Below, piece by piece: positions 44,515 to 53,456 of a stretch of DNA of 64,000 nt. The notes under the pieces are model-generated. The model was not told the origin of the DNA and searched no databases. It was given only the letters and a program-made list of their open reading frames with translations. The DNA is taken from the NCBI GenBank assembly GCA_964624075.1, contig CAZUWH010000007.1:42323-106322 (forward strand). The letters are read 5' to 3'. Position 1 is the stretch's first letter. Each line of letters starts with the position of its first letter. The position numbers and the translations under genes were made by a program. Source of the stretch: CAZUWH01 sp964624075. Lineage in GTDB: Bacteria > Pseudomonadota > Alphaproteobacteria > Rhodospirillales > Rhodospirillaceae.

Positions 44515-44870
44515 TACGTTTTGTCGTGTCCGCGGAAGCTTGTCCTTGCGCAGAGGGGGCGGGAGCCTACGCCTGTCAGTGTGACATTAATTCTCGGTAT
44601 AGAATTTGTTCCAAGTCGCTCTAGCAGGCCTCCCCAAACCCTTCTCCCCCAAGGAGGCAGGCCTCATGCAGGAGGCGGGCGTATTCCCTCCAGGGGGTCT
44701 CTTTCGAGACGGGGTTCGTCGAGAGGGGGCATGGAGCTTTCCACCTGGCACGGGGGGCAAGCCCTCCCCCTTGGATCGAGGGAGGGGGTCTTCCCTGACG
44801 ATCGGGCACGTTCCAGGCAAACGTGCCCGATCCCTCTGCGCTCTGGTCGTGACCGACGCGGGTAGGGCGC
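44515..44870. repeat. Intergenic repeat block upstream of hisG
   Basis: Family-II-like sequence near 44520-44585 (CCGCGGAAGCTTGTCCTTGC) is followed by a longer unit starting AGAATTTGTTCCAAGTCGC at 44602. The unit contains GGGGGTCTCTTTCGAGACGG and a family-I core CCTCCCCCTTGGATCGAGGG (44767-44786). Nearly the same order is seen at 17132-17420 and partly at 58800-58960. Confidence 0.65.
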
Positions 44871-44996
44871 CGGCAGGCCGTGAACTTTCCGGAAACCATA
44901 TTATTTTCCCGCCGGCAAGCGGGTGAGGGTAGAGCAGCGAGAAGAAAGCGTGTATTCATGCGTCATACACGACAAGCTGAAGGACGCTTGCCTCCC

Positions 44997-45659
44997 ATGA
45001 CCCGTGACAAGCTGGTGATCGCCCTGCCCAAGGGTCGCATTCTCTCAGAAGCCATGCCGCTGGTCCGGGCGGTAGGGGTCGAGCCCGAGGCTGCCTTCAA
45101 TGATCCGGAAAGCCGGCAATTGCGCTTTGCCACCAATCACCCCGCCATCGATATTATCCGGGTGCGTAGTTTTGATGTCGCCACCTTCGTCGCTTTCGGG
45201 GCAGCTCAAGTCGGTATCGCTGGCAACGATGTGCTGATGGAGTTCGACTACGCCGAGATTTATGCCCCGCTCGACCTCGGGATCGGTGTCTGTCGGCTGG
45301 CCGTGGCCGAGCCCGAACACCTGTCGCAGACCGACGATCCGGCCCGTTGGAGCCATATTCGCGTGGCGACCAAATACCCTGAAATTACCCGTCGCCATTT
45401 CGCCGCCCGTGGCGTGCAGGCTGAGTGCATCAAGCTGAACGGGGCCATGGAACTGGCACCGGCGCTGGGTTTGTGTCAACGAATCGTCGATCTGGTCTCT
45501 TCGGGTAAAACGCTTGCCGCCAACGGCCTGAAAGAGGTCGAGCGCATCGCCGATGTGACCACGCGGCTGGTCGTCAACCGGGCGGCCCTCAAAACCCGGC
45601 CCGAAGAAGTGGGGGCGTGGATCGAGAAATTTCGCGAAGCCACCAGTTATGGTTCTTGA
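44997..45659 (+). CDS. hisG: ATP phosphoribosyltransferase, short form
   Basis: First step of histidine biosynthesis. From ATG 44997 (MTRDKLVIALPKGRILSEAM) the protein is 220 residues, the short HisG form that lacks the C-terminal regulatory domain and works with HisZ, which is not in this window. The phosphate-binding region is seen as DLVSSGKTLAANGLKEVERI, and GNDVLMEFDYAEIYAPLDLG is typical. Earlier in-frame ATGs (44958) would add a non-conserved extension. It overlaps hisD by 11 nt. Confidence 0.95.
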   Translation: MTRDKLVIALPKGRILSEAMPLVRAVGVEPEAAFNDPESRQLRFATNHPAIDIIRVRSFDVATFVAFGAAQVGIAGNDVLMEFDYAEIYAPLDLGIGVCRLAVAEPEHLSQTDDPARWSHIRVATKYPEITRRHFAARGVQAECIKLNGAMELAPALGLCQRIVDLVSSGKTLAANGLKEVERIADVTTRLVVNRAALKTRPEEVGAWIEKFREATSYGS

Positions 45660-46959
45660 TCTGTCTGTCACGGATGCCGATTTCCCTGCCGCGTTCGCTG
45701 CTCTGCTCGCCAGCAAGCGAGAACCCGACGCAGATGTCGAAGCCACCGTGCACGCCATCCTTGCCGATGTACGGGAACGCGGCGACAGCGCCGTGCTCGA
45801 ATATGCTAGGCGTTTCGACCGCATCGACCTCACCGCCAGCGATCTGCGGATTTCCCTGGCCGAACGTGACCTTCATGCCGCTGCGGCCCCCCCGGCCGCG
45901 GTGGCCGCACTCGCCTATGCCGCGGTGCGGATTCGCGCCTTTCACCAGCGCCAGAAACCAGCCGATTTCAGCGACACGGACGAAGACGGCGTACGGCTGG
46001 GACAGCGGTGGACGCCGATTGCCTCGGTCGGTCTGTATGTGCCCGGTGGCACCGCCTCCTACCCGTCGTCAGTGCTGATGAATGCCCTGCCGGCCAAGGT
46101 GGCTGGGGTGCCACGGGTGGTGATGGTGGTGCCGACTCCGGAGGGGCACATCACCCCTTTGGTGTTTGCCGCGGCCCGTATCGCCGGTGTGGAGGAAATC
46201 TACCGCATCGGCGGCGCTCAGGCGGTGGCCGCCCTGACCTATGGCACTGCTACCATCGCGCCGGTGGACAAGATCGTCGGCCCGGGCAATGCTTATGTGG
46301 CCACGGCTAAGCGTCAGGTCTTCGGTCGGGTCGGCATCGACATGATAGCTGGTCCGTCTGAAATCGTGGTGGTCGCCGATGGAATCGACAACGATCCCGA
46401 CTGGATTGCTGCCGACCTGATGAGCCAGGCCGAGCATGACACGGCAGCCCAGGCCATCCTGATCACCGACACGGCTGCCTTCGCCCATGCGGTCGCAGCG
46501 GCGGTGGATCGTCTGCTCCTCCACCTGCCACGGGCCAATATCGCCCGTGCGAGCTGGAATAGCCATGGCGCCATCATTGTGGTCGAAACCCTGGAGCAGG
46601 CTGTGCCACTGGTGAACGCCATCGCCCCCGAGCATCTGGAGCTGGCCGTGACGGAACCCGAAGCTCTGGCAGCCCGGATCCAGCATGCCGGCGCCATCTT
46701 TCTTGGCCGCTACACGCCGGAAGCGGTGGGCGATTACGTGGGCGGTCCCAACCATGTACTGCCCACAGCCCGCAGTGCCCGTTTTTCTTCTGGTCTATCG
46801 GTGCTTGATTTTCTGAAACGGACATCGTTCCTGTCCTGCGATGCGGCGGCGCTCGCCCGCATCGGTCCGGCTGCCCTCACGCTGGCCGAGGCCGAGGGGC
46901 TGCACGCCCACAGGCGCGCCGTGGCCGTGCGGCTAGGTGATGGTGATATGTCTGACTGA
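45649..46959 (+). CDS. hisD: Histidinol dehydrogenase
   Basis: Last two oxidations of histidine synthesis; zinc enzyme. The 436-residue protein contains VGLYVPGGTASYPSSVLMNA, YRIGGAQAVAALTYGT, GPGNAYVATAKRQVFGRVGI, DMIAGPSEIVVVAD, DLMSQAEHDTAAQAILITD (zinc-site histidine) and the C-terminal GGPNHVLPTARSARFSSGLS. Its start lies inside the end of hisG (11-nt overlap), so the two are translationally coupled. The rest of the histidine operon is not here. Confidence 0.97.
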   Translation: MVLDLSVTDADFPAAFAALLASKREPDADVEATVHAILADVRERGDSAVLEYARRFDRIDLTASDLRISLAERDLHAAAAPPAAVAALAYAAVRIRAFHQRQKPADFSDTDEDGVRLGQRWTPIASVGLYVPGGTASYPSSVLMNALPAKVAGVPRVVMVVPTPEGHITPLVFAAARIAGVEEIYRIGGAQAVAALTYGTATIAPVDKIVGPGNAYVATAKRQVFGRVGIDMIAGPSEIVVVADGIDNDPDWIAADLMSQAEHDTAAQAILITDTAAFAHAVAAAVDRLLLHLPRANIARASWNSHGAIIVVETLEQAVPLVNAIAPEHLELAVTEPEALAARIQHAGAIFLGRYTPEAVGDYVGGPNHVLPTARSARFSSGLSVLDFLKRTSFLSCDAAALARIGPAALTLAEAEGLHAHRRAVAVRLGDGDMSD

Positions 46960-47004
46960 TTTGCAGAGGGTATTCTCTGTGTCCGACGACACTGGTAAGG
47001 CGGC

Positions 47005-47484
47005 ATGGACGACGACAAGCGGCGTGATATCGTCCGCATCCATCTCGACGAGAAAACAATTGTCAGACGACAGCCTGAAGTAGAACATGAGTGCAGAACG
47101 GCTATTTTTGATCTTGTCGAAGAAAACAGCTTCCACCTGCTCCAGGGTGATCCAGGTCCTTACAGCCTTTACCTGAGGCTGGAGGACAAGCGGTTGGTGC
47201 TCGATCTGCGCACCCAGGAAGGCCTGCCTTTGACCGAAGTCCGCCTGCCGCTCACGCCGTTTTCCCGCATGGTCAAGGACTATCTGATGGTTTGCGCCAC
47301 CTATTACCAGAACCTGCACCATGTCACGACGGCCCATATCGAGGCGATCGACATGGGCCGTCGTGGTCTGCATGACGAAGGCGCCACCCTGCTCGGCGAT
47401 CTGTTGCGGTCGCGCGTTGAAACAGATCATGCCACCACCCGGCGGCTGTTCACTCTGTTGTGTGTTCTCCATATCCGGATGTAA
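47005..47484 (+). CDS. UPF0262-family conserved protein
   Basis: A 159-residue protein of unknown function belonging to UPF0262. It begins MDDDKRRDIVRIHLDEKTIV and includes EHECRTAIFDLVEENSFHLL, YSLYLRLEDKRLVLDLRTQE, FSRMVKDYLMVCATYYQN and HIEAIDMGRRGLHDEGATLL. In alphaproteobacteria it usually follows hisD, and it does so here (46 bp). A likely phosphatase gene follows 17 bp later. Intact. Confidence 0.93.
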   Translation: MDDDKRRDIVRIHLDEKTIVRRQPEVEHECRTAIFDLVEENSFHLLQGDPGPYSLYLRLEDKRLVLDLRTQEGLPLTEVRLPLTPFSRMVKDYLMVCATYYQNLHHVTTAHIEAIDMGRRGLHDEGATLLGDLLRSRVETDHATTRRLFTLLCVLHIRM

Positions 47485-47501
47485 GGGAAAAGCAGCCACG
47501 C

Positions 47502-47936
47502 ATGAGTCGTCTTCCCTCTGCGGTCCTGTTTGCTTGTACCATGAACGCCGTGCGCTCGCCCATGGCTGAGGCGTTGACAAAGTCTCTACTGGGCAAGCGG
47601 ATGTTCGTCGACTCGGTTGGCGTGCGTGGCGGGGCTGAGGTGGACGGGTTTGTCATCGCCGTGATGGATGAAATTGGTCTTGATCTGCGCCACCATCGCT
47701 GTAAGACCTTCGACGATCTGGAAGACGGCAGCTTTGATCTCGTCGTCTCCATGTCGCCGGATGCCCAGCATCGTGCCGTGGAGTTGACCAGGACCGGTGC
47801 TTGTGTCGTCGAATTCTGGCCCACTTTTGATCCAAGCATTGTCGATGGCAACCGGGGAAAAAAGCTTGCAGCCTATCGTCAGGTCCGCAATGCCTTACGG
47901 GAACGCATTCTGACCCGTTTCCTGGTTGGCCCGTAG
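47502..47936 (+). CDS. Low-molecular-weight phosphotyrosine phosphatase-like protein
   Basis: Arsenate-reductase/LMW-PTP fold. The start at 47502 (MSRLPSAVLFACTMNAVRSP) gives 144 residues. The P-loop reads FACTMNAVRSPMAEA, so the first cysteine and the Arg-Ser-Pro are present, with Thr-Met in place of the commonest CxxNxCRS spacing. Downstream FDLVVSMSPDAQHRAVEL and EFWPTFDPS include the usual Asp-Pro region. Relatives commonly lie between UPF0262 and infA; here the run stops and repeats follow. Confidence 0.88.
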   Translation: MSRLPSAVLFACTMNAVRSPMAEALTKSLLGKRMFVDSVGVRGGAEVDGFVIAVMDEIGLDLRHHRCKTFDDLEDGSFDLVVSMSPDAQHRAVELTRTGACVVEFWPTFDPSIVDGNRGKKLAAYRQVRNALRERILTRFLVGP

Positions 47937-48329
47937 CCCTTTTCTCCCCCCCCCCCCCTTGGGCCAGGGGGGATGCACATGTCTTTACCGGTTTGGCGTG
48001 TCATACCAGTACATGCGTACGTTCTTGAATGTTTAAACCCAAGGCAGTCAATCCTGTCCCCTCCGGCGATTCTCATTATGGGAATGGCGCTGATTTGCAG
48101 AAGAGGCATCACGGTACCATCCTCCCCCAGAGGAAGATCCTCTCCGTCTGGAGGGAAGACTCCCTCCCCCTTGATGGGGGAGGGTTGGGGGGAGATCGGG
48201 ACATTTGGTCCGGCGGGGAGGGGACGCGCAGCGGTTACGCCAGCGGGCGCACGGGCTGACAAGTGCTAGCTTGCGTGCACCCCGTAGCCCCCCTTTTGGC
48301 AGTGTCCCATTGCAATTATAATGCGAACA
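47937..48329. repeat. Intergenic repeat block between the phosphatase-like gene and ribF
   Basis: Begins with a C-run and CCCCCTTGGGCCAGGGGGGA near 47955, then contains CTCCGTCTGGAGGGAAGACT and a family-I core CTCCCCCTTGATGGGGGAGG (48163-48182). It ends with CGCACGGGCTGACAAGTGC. No gene is recognised. It marks the break in the usual hisG-hisD-UPF0262-phosphatase-infA neighbourhood. Confidence 0.6.
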
Positions 48330-49307
48330 CTAGCTCGGCACGATGGGTGCAGGGTGATCGGATGGTGTGAGACGATGCAAGACGGCCCGGGCCTGGGCAG
48401 AGTCAGCCGTTATCTGTGTCCGCAGGGCGTCAAGCGTATCGAAGCGGCGTTCCGGACGTAAGAATTCCACCAGTGCTACCCGCAGGTGGCGGTGATAAAT
48501 GTCTTCGGCAAAATCGAACAGATGGACTTCCAGCAGGGGATCACGATCATCGAAACTGGGACGGCGGCCATAGTTGGCCACGCCGTTCCACCACAGGGTT
48601 TCGCTTCCCCTGTCAACCCCGGCACGCACGGCATAGACCCCGGTTCGCGGGCGCTGGTACTCGCCGAGATGGAGGTTGGCTGTCGGGTACCCGAGTTGCT
48701 GACCCCGCTGATCACCGTGCTCGACGCGTCCCTCGACTTCGAAATAGCGGCCAAGCAGGCAGGCAGCGTCACGGGGCCGCCCGTCCACCAGACACGTCCG
48801 CACCCGGGTTGAGGAATAAATCTCGCCATCGGTGCTCCGGACCGGGGGCACGGCCGTCACGGTGAATCCCCGAGTTTGCCCCAAAGTTTCCAGCACCGCT
48901 ACGTTGCCGCTCCGGCCTCGGCCGAACAGGTAATCACACCCTGTCACCACGTGGCGTACTGCCATCCCTTCGGCCAGAATACGGTCAACGAACCCGGTCG
49001 CAGTATGACGGGCGAAAGCCAGGTCGAAATGCTGGGCGACTAGGAAATCCACTCCCAATGCTTCGATGGTCCGAGCCTTGATACGGAACGGTGTCAGACG
49101 AAAGGGCTCTTCGCCCTTGCTAAACACGGTACGGGGATGGGGTTCAAACGTCATCACGCCAACGGGAAGCGCTGCGGCCCGCCCAATGTCCTGCGCTGTT
49201 TTGATGACAGCCTGATGCCCCAGATGCACGCCATCGAAATTACCCAATGCCACTACGCTCCCCTGCACATCGGCAGGCAGTTCGGTGGAATGGCGAAACA
49301 GACGCAT
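48330..49307 (-). CDS. ribF: Bifunctional riboflavin kinase/FAD synthetase
   Basis: Makes FMN and FAD. The N-terminal FAD-synthetase domain has VVALGNFDGVHLGHQAVIKT, PVGVMTFEPHPRTVFSKGEE and RHVVTGCDYLFGRGRSG. The C-terminal kinase domain has GRYFEVEGRVEHGDQRGQQL, GYPTANLHLGEYQRPRTGVY and VANYGRRPSFDDRDPLLEVH. Length is 325 residues. It lies downstream of the MaoC-like gene (12 bp) and far from the other rib genes, as is usual. Confidence 0.95.
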   Translation of the reverse strand: MRLFRHSTELPADVQGSVVALGNFDGVHLGHQAVIKTAQDIGRAAALPVGVMTFEPHPRTVFSKGEEPFRLTPFRIKARTIEALGVDFLVAQHFDLAFARHTATGFVDRILAEGMAVRHVVTGCDYLFGRGRSGNVAVLETLGQTRGFTVTAVPPVRSTDGEIYSSTRVRTCLVDGRPRDAACLLGRYFEVEGRVEHGDQRGQQLGYPTANLHLGEYQRPRTGVYAVRAGVDRGSETLWWNGVANYGRRPSFDDRDPLLEVHLFDFAEDIYHRHLRVALVEFLRPERRFDTLDALRTQITADSAQARAVLHRLTPSDHPAPIVPS

Positions 49308-49319
49308 GGGAACAGACTT

Positions 49320-49751
49320 TCAATCACGGGTGGGCATCAAGATAACAGCCTCTCCTTCTACTACAAGGTGTTGTTCAACAAAACAGCGTGTATCTATGGT
49401 TGCAAGTTTTTTCTTTTCATCTAGGGCGATGACTTCCACCCGAACCACCACGGTGTCGCCAATATGGACGGGCGCGAGAAACTTCAGGCTCTGGCTGATA
49501 TAAATGCATCCAGGTCCTGGCATGCGCATGGCCATGCAGGCTGAAACGTAGGCTCCGCATAGGGAGCCATGGGCGATACGAGTCTTAAAACGGGTTTTTT
49601 TCGCGTATTCCTCGTTCAGGTGTACCGGGCTGTTGTCGCCCGAGACCCCGGCGAACAGAACGATGTCAGCCTCGGTTACGGTGCGGGCAAACACGCCCTT
49701 CAGGCCGATTGTCAGATCTTCGAAATAAAGCCCGTTCAGCTCGTCAATCAT
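49320..49751 (-). CDS. MaoC-family (R)-specific enoyl-CoA hydratase-like protein
   Basis: Hot-dog fold hydratase, similar to PhaJ-type enzymes that link beta-oxidation to polyhydroxyalkanoates. The start at 49751 (MIDELNGLYFEDLTIGLKGV) gives 143 residues; the open frame reaches 49814 with a non-conserved leader. The hydratase motif is ADIVLFAGVSGDNSPVHLNE (catalytic Asp, His), followed by RIAHGSLCGAYVSACMA. It overlaps nothing but is only 12 bp from ribF on the same strand, so the two may be co-transcribed. Confidence 0.9.
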   Translation of the reverse strand: MIDELNGLYFEDLTIGLKGVFARTVTEADIVLFAGVSGDNSPVHLNEEYAKKTRFKTRIAHGSLCGAYVSACMAMRMPGPGCIYISQSLKFLAPVHIGDTVVVRVEVIALDEKKKLATIDTRCFVEQHLVVEGEAVILMPTRD

Positions 49752-50327
49752 GGCCCAACCCTTCCTTCCCTGGTTCCCCTTGCTCTGATCCCGCTTTCTG
49801 ACCCTGTCATGCAAGCAGGACGGACTTTACTGCTAGGCTCCGCGCCAGACAACCACATGATGGCTCCGGGTAAAGGGGAAACGGGTGCTCCAGAACGGGT
49901 GGAGACCCCTAGAAATCCAGAAGGAATCGTCCCCGTTAAAAGAGTTCATATGACATCATCTGATCATAATACACGAAAGATGCAAGACCATGGGCATCAC
50001 CGCGCTTTCCTGCTCCTGCTCCAAGGAGGGAGAAAAAACGACACGGGAAAGAAATGCCTCCGCCCCGGAAGAGCAGGCAGACAGAGGATTTCCAGCCAGT
50101 TGTTGCAGATCCATGGCTGAGAATGATCGAGACAGGATTCGTCTTTTTTTATGTTTGCGCGCAAAGGCTGATCATCGGTCAGCAAAAACGAATAAAAAAG
50201 TGAGTAAAGGGACTTGATCAGGAATAATCCACCTTCGAAATTCCTGAAGGCGGTGTTGCTCTGTGCCTGCATCCATAGCGGACCTCGAGAGAGGAGATCC
50301 TGACACATCAGGCATCAACGCGCCTTC
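49752..50327. other. Spacer upstream of MaoC-like gene
   Basis: About 575 bp. It should contain the MaoC/ribF promoter on the minus strand. Moderately AT-rich around 50100-50220. Open frames are not protein-like. No repeat core or RNA was recognised. Confidence 0.45.
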
Positions 50328-50640
50328 ATGAAGGAAGTGAACGCATTCGCGTGCGTTAAAACGACCTGGATTTCTGCATTGTCTGCCGGCGTGACAGACT
50401 GCTGGGCTTGTGGGCAGCCGCGAAAACCGGTCTGATCGGCCCGATGGCCGAATCCTACGCCAGCGCAGTGGTGACCACCGACCTGGAACACCCCGGTGAC
50501 GACAATGTGGTGGGCAAGGTCATGCGGGATTTTCGCATGCGTCACCCGCCTATCGCCGAACAGGAAATCCGGCGTGTGTTAAGCCGCCTCTATGATATTT
50601 GCCCGCCGGCAGATGACAGCGTGACAAAAAGCGCGCTGCT
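50328..50640 (+). pseudogene. Broken F1-ATPase inhibitor zeta subunit (DUF1476)
   Basis: The frame around 50370-50610 reads DLDFCIVCRRDRLLGLWAAA, KTGLIGPMAESYASAVVTTD, LEHPGDDNVVGKVMRDFRMR and HPPIAEQEIRRVLSRLYDIC, which is the DUF1476/zeta inhibitor family. Just upstream the frame is closed by TAA; another frame holds RAFMKEVNAFACVK, likely the N-terminus, so a frameshift separates them near 50360. Downstream the frame reads on without the family's natural end into unrelated sequence. About 313 bp are recognisable. In relatives the protein inhibits ATP hydrolysis by the F1 sector. Confidence 0.7.
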
Positions 50641-50869
50641 GGGCTGGCGAGGGGGCATCTGCTTCCACGGAAGGAAGGCAGACACGCTTCGCTGGCTCCC
50701 AGTAACAAGACGTCAAGCCCGTTTCGCCACGCACAGCACCAGCGCCGTCCTTCCTTCCCGCGTTTCCTCGTTTCCCACGACTTTCGGAATTTCGATGGGC
50801 GTTGCAGCCTGCCAAGGCAGCGGTCTCATTATGGGCATGACATTGATTTGCAGAAAAGGCCTCCCTGCC

Positions 50870-51085
50870 CCTCTATCTCTTCTCTCTGGATGGAACACTC
50901 CCTCCCCCCTGGATCGGGGGAGGGTCGGGGTGGGGGTGATCGTGACGTCTGGTGTGGCGGTGGAGGGGCTCGCCGCGAGGGTCACGCTCCTTGCTCCTTG
51001 GCCCGCAGGCTGACAAGTTCCAGACGGAACCATCACCTCCACCCAGCCCTTCCCCCCCATCCAGGGGGAGGGCTTGCCGTTCCAG
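50870..51085. repeat. Intergenic repeat unit before the acyl-CoA dehydrogenase
   Basis: Two family-I cores in opposite orientation, CTCCCCCCTGGATCGGGGGA (50903-50922) and CCCCCCATCCAGGGGGAGGG (51044-51063), flank GTGGGGGTGATCGTGACGTC and GCAGGCTGACAAGTTCCAGA. This paired arrangement is also seen at 58795-58960. Confidence 0.6.
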
Positions 51086-51150
51086 TTTGCGCTTCCCTGT
51101 CCGTACGCCGTATTCTGAACGCTGCGAGTTTCAGGCACTGCGAGAAAACC

Positions 51151-52293
51151 ATGGAAGAGTTCGATGACATCCGCCGTTCCATCAGGAGCCTGTGTACCAA
51201 TTTCCCCGGCGCGTACTGGCGTACCCTCGATGCCGAGCGGGCCTATCCGACTGAATTCGTGGCTGCCCTCACCCAGGCTGGCTTTCTTGCCGCTCTGATC
51301 CCGGAAAAGTATGGTGGCAGTGGCCTGCCGCTTGCCGCGGCCTGTGCGATCCTTGAGGAAATCCAGGCCCAGGGCTGTAACGGTGCCGCCTGCCACGCCC
51401 AGATGTACACCATGGGTACAATTCTGCGCCATGGTTCACCCGAACAGAAAGCCCGCATCCTGCCGGGGCTGGCGCGTGGCGCCCTCCGCCTGCAGGCTTT
51501 CGGCGTGACCGAACCGTCAAGCGGCACCGACACCACCGCGATTCGTACTTTCGCCCACCGCATCGGCGATCATTATATCATCAACGGCCAGAAGGTCTTC
51601 ACGTCACGGGCTGAACACTCCGACATGATGCTTCTGCTCGCCAGGACCACGCCGCGCGACCAGATCCATCGCAAGAGCGAGGGCCTATCCGTCTTCCTGA
51701 TTGATATGCGCGAAGCCAGGGGTCTTTCCTTGCGCTCCCTTCGCACCATGATGAATCACGCCACCTGTGAGGTGTTCATCGACAACCTGCATGTTCCGGC
51801 GGCCAATCTGATCGGCGAGGAGGGCAAGGGATTCCGCTACATTCTCGATTCCATGAATGCCGAGCGCATCCTGATCGCGGCCGAATGCATCGGTGATGCC
51901 CGCTGGTTCATCCGCAAAGCCACTGACTATGCCCGCGAACGGGTGGTATTCGGCCATCCCATCGGCCGCAATCAGGGGATCCAGTTTCCGATTGCCCGTG
52001 CCTATGCCGCAACCGAAGCCGCCGCCCTGATGGTCAGGAAGGCTGCTGCCCGGTTCGATACCCATCATCCGTGCGGTGCGGAAGCCAACATGGCAAAGCT
52101 TCTTGCCGCGGAAGCGTCGTGGCAGGCGGCTGACATGTGTCTGCAGACCCACGGTGGCTATGGCTTTGCCGAACAATTTGACGTGGAACGGAAATTTCGC
52201 GAGACCCGCCTGTATCAGGTGGCGCCTGTCTCCACCAACATGATCCTCGCCTACCTGGGTGAGCATGTCCTGCATCTGCCGAAATCATATTGA
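51151..52293 (+). CDS. Acyl-CoA dehydrogenase family protein
   Basis: FAD enzyme that oxidises acyl-CoA to enoyl-CoA. The start at 51151 (MEEFDDIRRSIRSLCTNFPG) gives 380 residues, normal for the family. Key stretches are LIPEKYGGSGLPLAAACAIL, AFGVTEPSSGTDTTAIRTFA (FAD/substrate loop), VFTSRAEHSDMMLLLART, ERILIAAECIGDARWFIRKA and the C-terminal QTHGGYGFAEQFDVERKFRE. The catalytic Glu position appears to be the usual type. It is followed 174 bp later by cbiX but has no obvious functional link to it. The exact chain-length specificity is unknown. Confidence 0.92.
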   Translation: MEEFDDIRRSIRSLCTNFPGAYWRTLDAERAYPTEFVAALTQAGFLAALIPEKYGGSGLPLAAACAILEEIQAQGCNGAACHAQMYTMGTILRHGSPEQKARILPGLARGALRLQAFGVTEPSSGTDTTAIRTFAHRIGDHYIINGQKVFTSRAEHSDMMLLLARTTPRDQIHRKSEGLSVFLIDMREARGLSLRSLRTMMNHATCEVFIDNLHVPAANLIGEEGKGFRYILDSMNAERILIAAECIGDARWFIRKATDYARERVVFGHPIGRNQGIQFPIARAYAATEAAALMVRKAAARFDTHHPCGAEANMAKLLAAEASWQAADMCLQTHGGYGFAEQFDVERKFRETRLYQVAPVSTNMILAYLGEHVLHLPKSY

Positions 52294-52467
52294 GGCCATG
52301 CCAGTCACCAGAGGCCTGACGGATGGTCTACCACCGCGTGTCTGCCCTCGGACTCGACGTATAGCCATCATCACCGCACATTGAGCCTATACCGGCCAAA
52401 GCGCAGCTTTTATAGTTACGGTCACCGGTCGCGCTACGGGCCGGACGTGAGAGGTGGGGGCAGGAGA
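52294..52467. other. Spacer upstream of cbiX
   Basis: The frame opens at 52381, but relatives start at 52468. I looked for a cobalamin riboswitch before these B12 genes and did not recognise one. No clear promoter was defined. Confidence 0.4.
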
Positions 52468-53442
52468 ATGTCGAATAAGACCGGGGTGATGTTGTGCGGC
52501 CATGGCAGTCGGGATGTGGAGGCCATACGGGAGTTCGACGCTCTTGCCCGCCTTCTGAAACGGCGCCTGCCTGCCTATGAGGTGGGGAACGGCTACCTGG
52601 AATTCGCCCGTCCCATCATTCGTGATGGGTTGGAGGCCCTGAAGGGGCGGGGCGTGAAACGCATCATCGCCATTCCCGGCATGCTGTTCGCCGCCGGCCA
52701 TGTCAAGAATGACCTGCCGTGGGAGGTTAACACCTTCGCAAGCGAAAACAAGGACCTGGAGGTTCTGTACGGGCGCGATCTTGGCATTGATCCCAAGCTG
52801 CTCCAGGCGGCAGCCGAGCGCGTCGCTGCCGTCGAAAAGACCGCCGGCCTGCACGTGCCACGGCACAACACGCTCCTACTCGTGGTCGGTCGTGGCACCA
52901 ATGATCCCGATGCCAACGCCAACATCGCCAAGGTGGCCCGCATGCTATGGGAGGGCATGGGGTTTGGCTGGGCTGCGGCCGCCTATTCTGGGGTTGCGCA
53001 CCCCCGCGTCAACCGGGCTCTCGAACGGATCGTGACCATGGGCTTCCGCCGGATCATCGTGTTTCCCTATTTCCTGTTTACAGGCATTCTGGTCAAACGA
53101 ATCTATACCCAGACCGACGAAGTGGCCACCAATCATCCTGCAACAGAATTCGTTAAGGCTCCCTATCTCAGCGATCACCCTCTGGTGCTGGAAAGTTTCG
53201 TCGAACGGGTGGCCGATACGCTGCGGGGAGAAGCAGTCATGAACTGCCAGCTCTGTAAATATCGTGACCGGATCATCGGCCATGAAACCGCTGTTGGAAC
53301 CGTGCAGACGGGACACCACCACCATGTACGCGGGATCGGCACTGACGCTGACCGATGCCATGATCACATACATGGGCATGATCATGACCGTCACACCCCT
53401 GGCCATGATTACGAATACCTGCATAAGCACGGTGAACCCTGA
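52468..53442 (+). CDS. cbiX: Sirohydrochlorin cobaltochelatase CbiX, long form with His-rich tail
   Basis: Inserts cobalt into sirohydrochlorin early in cobalamin synthesis. From ATG 52468 (AGGAG 5 bp upstream) the protein has 324 residues: two chelatase repeats (VMLCGHGSRDVEAIREFDAL and LLLVVGRGTNDPDANANIAK, each with the metal-binding turn), then LFTGILVKRIYTQTDEVATN. The C-terminus carries MNCQLCKYRDR and a histidine/aspartate-rich stretch (GHHHHVRG ... HDHIHGHDHDRH), which may store or deliver cobalt or bind an iron-sulfur cluster. It begins the cbiX-cobH-cobL run; cobH starts 14 bp later. Confidence 0.93.
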   Translation: MSNKTGVMLCGHGSRDVEAIREFDALARLLKRRLPAYEVGNGYLEFARPIIRDGLEALKGRGVKRIIAIPGMLFAAGHVKNDLPWEVNTFASENKDLEVLYGRDLGIDPKLLQAAAERVAAVEKTAGLHVPRHNTLLLVVGRGTNDPDANANIAKVARMLWEGMGFGWAAAAYSGVAHPRVNRALERIVTMGFRRIIVFPYFLFTGILVKRIYTQTDEVATNHPATEFVKAPYLSDHPLVLESFVERVADTLRGEAVMNCQLCKYRDRIIGHETAVGTVQTGHHHHVRGIGTDADRCHDHIHGHDHDRHTPGHDYEYLHKHGEP

Positions 53443-53456
53443 CCTACCCAAGACCC

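Noticed and set aside
44515..44870. CRISPR array
   Set aside because: The repeats are dispersed composite units at irregular distances, without regular short repeats and unique spacers.
52294..52467. Cobalamin riboswitch before cbiX
   Set aside because: I searched for a B12-box-like core and the usual arms and did not find them.
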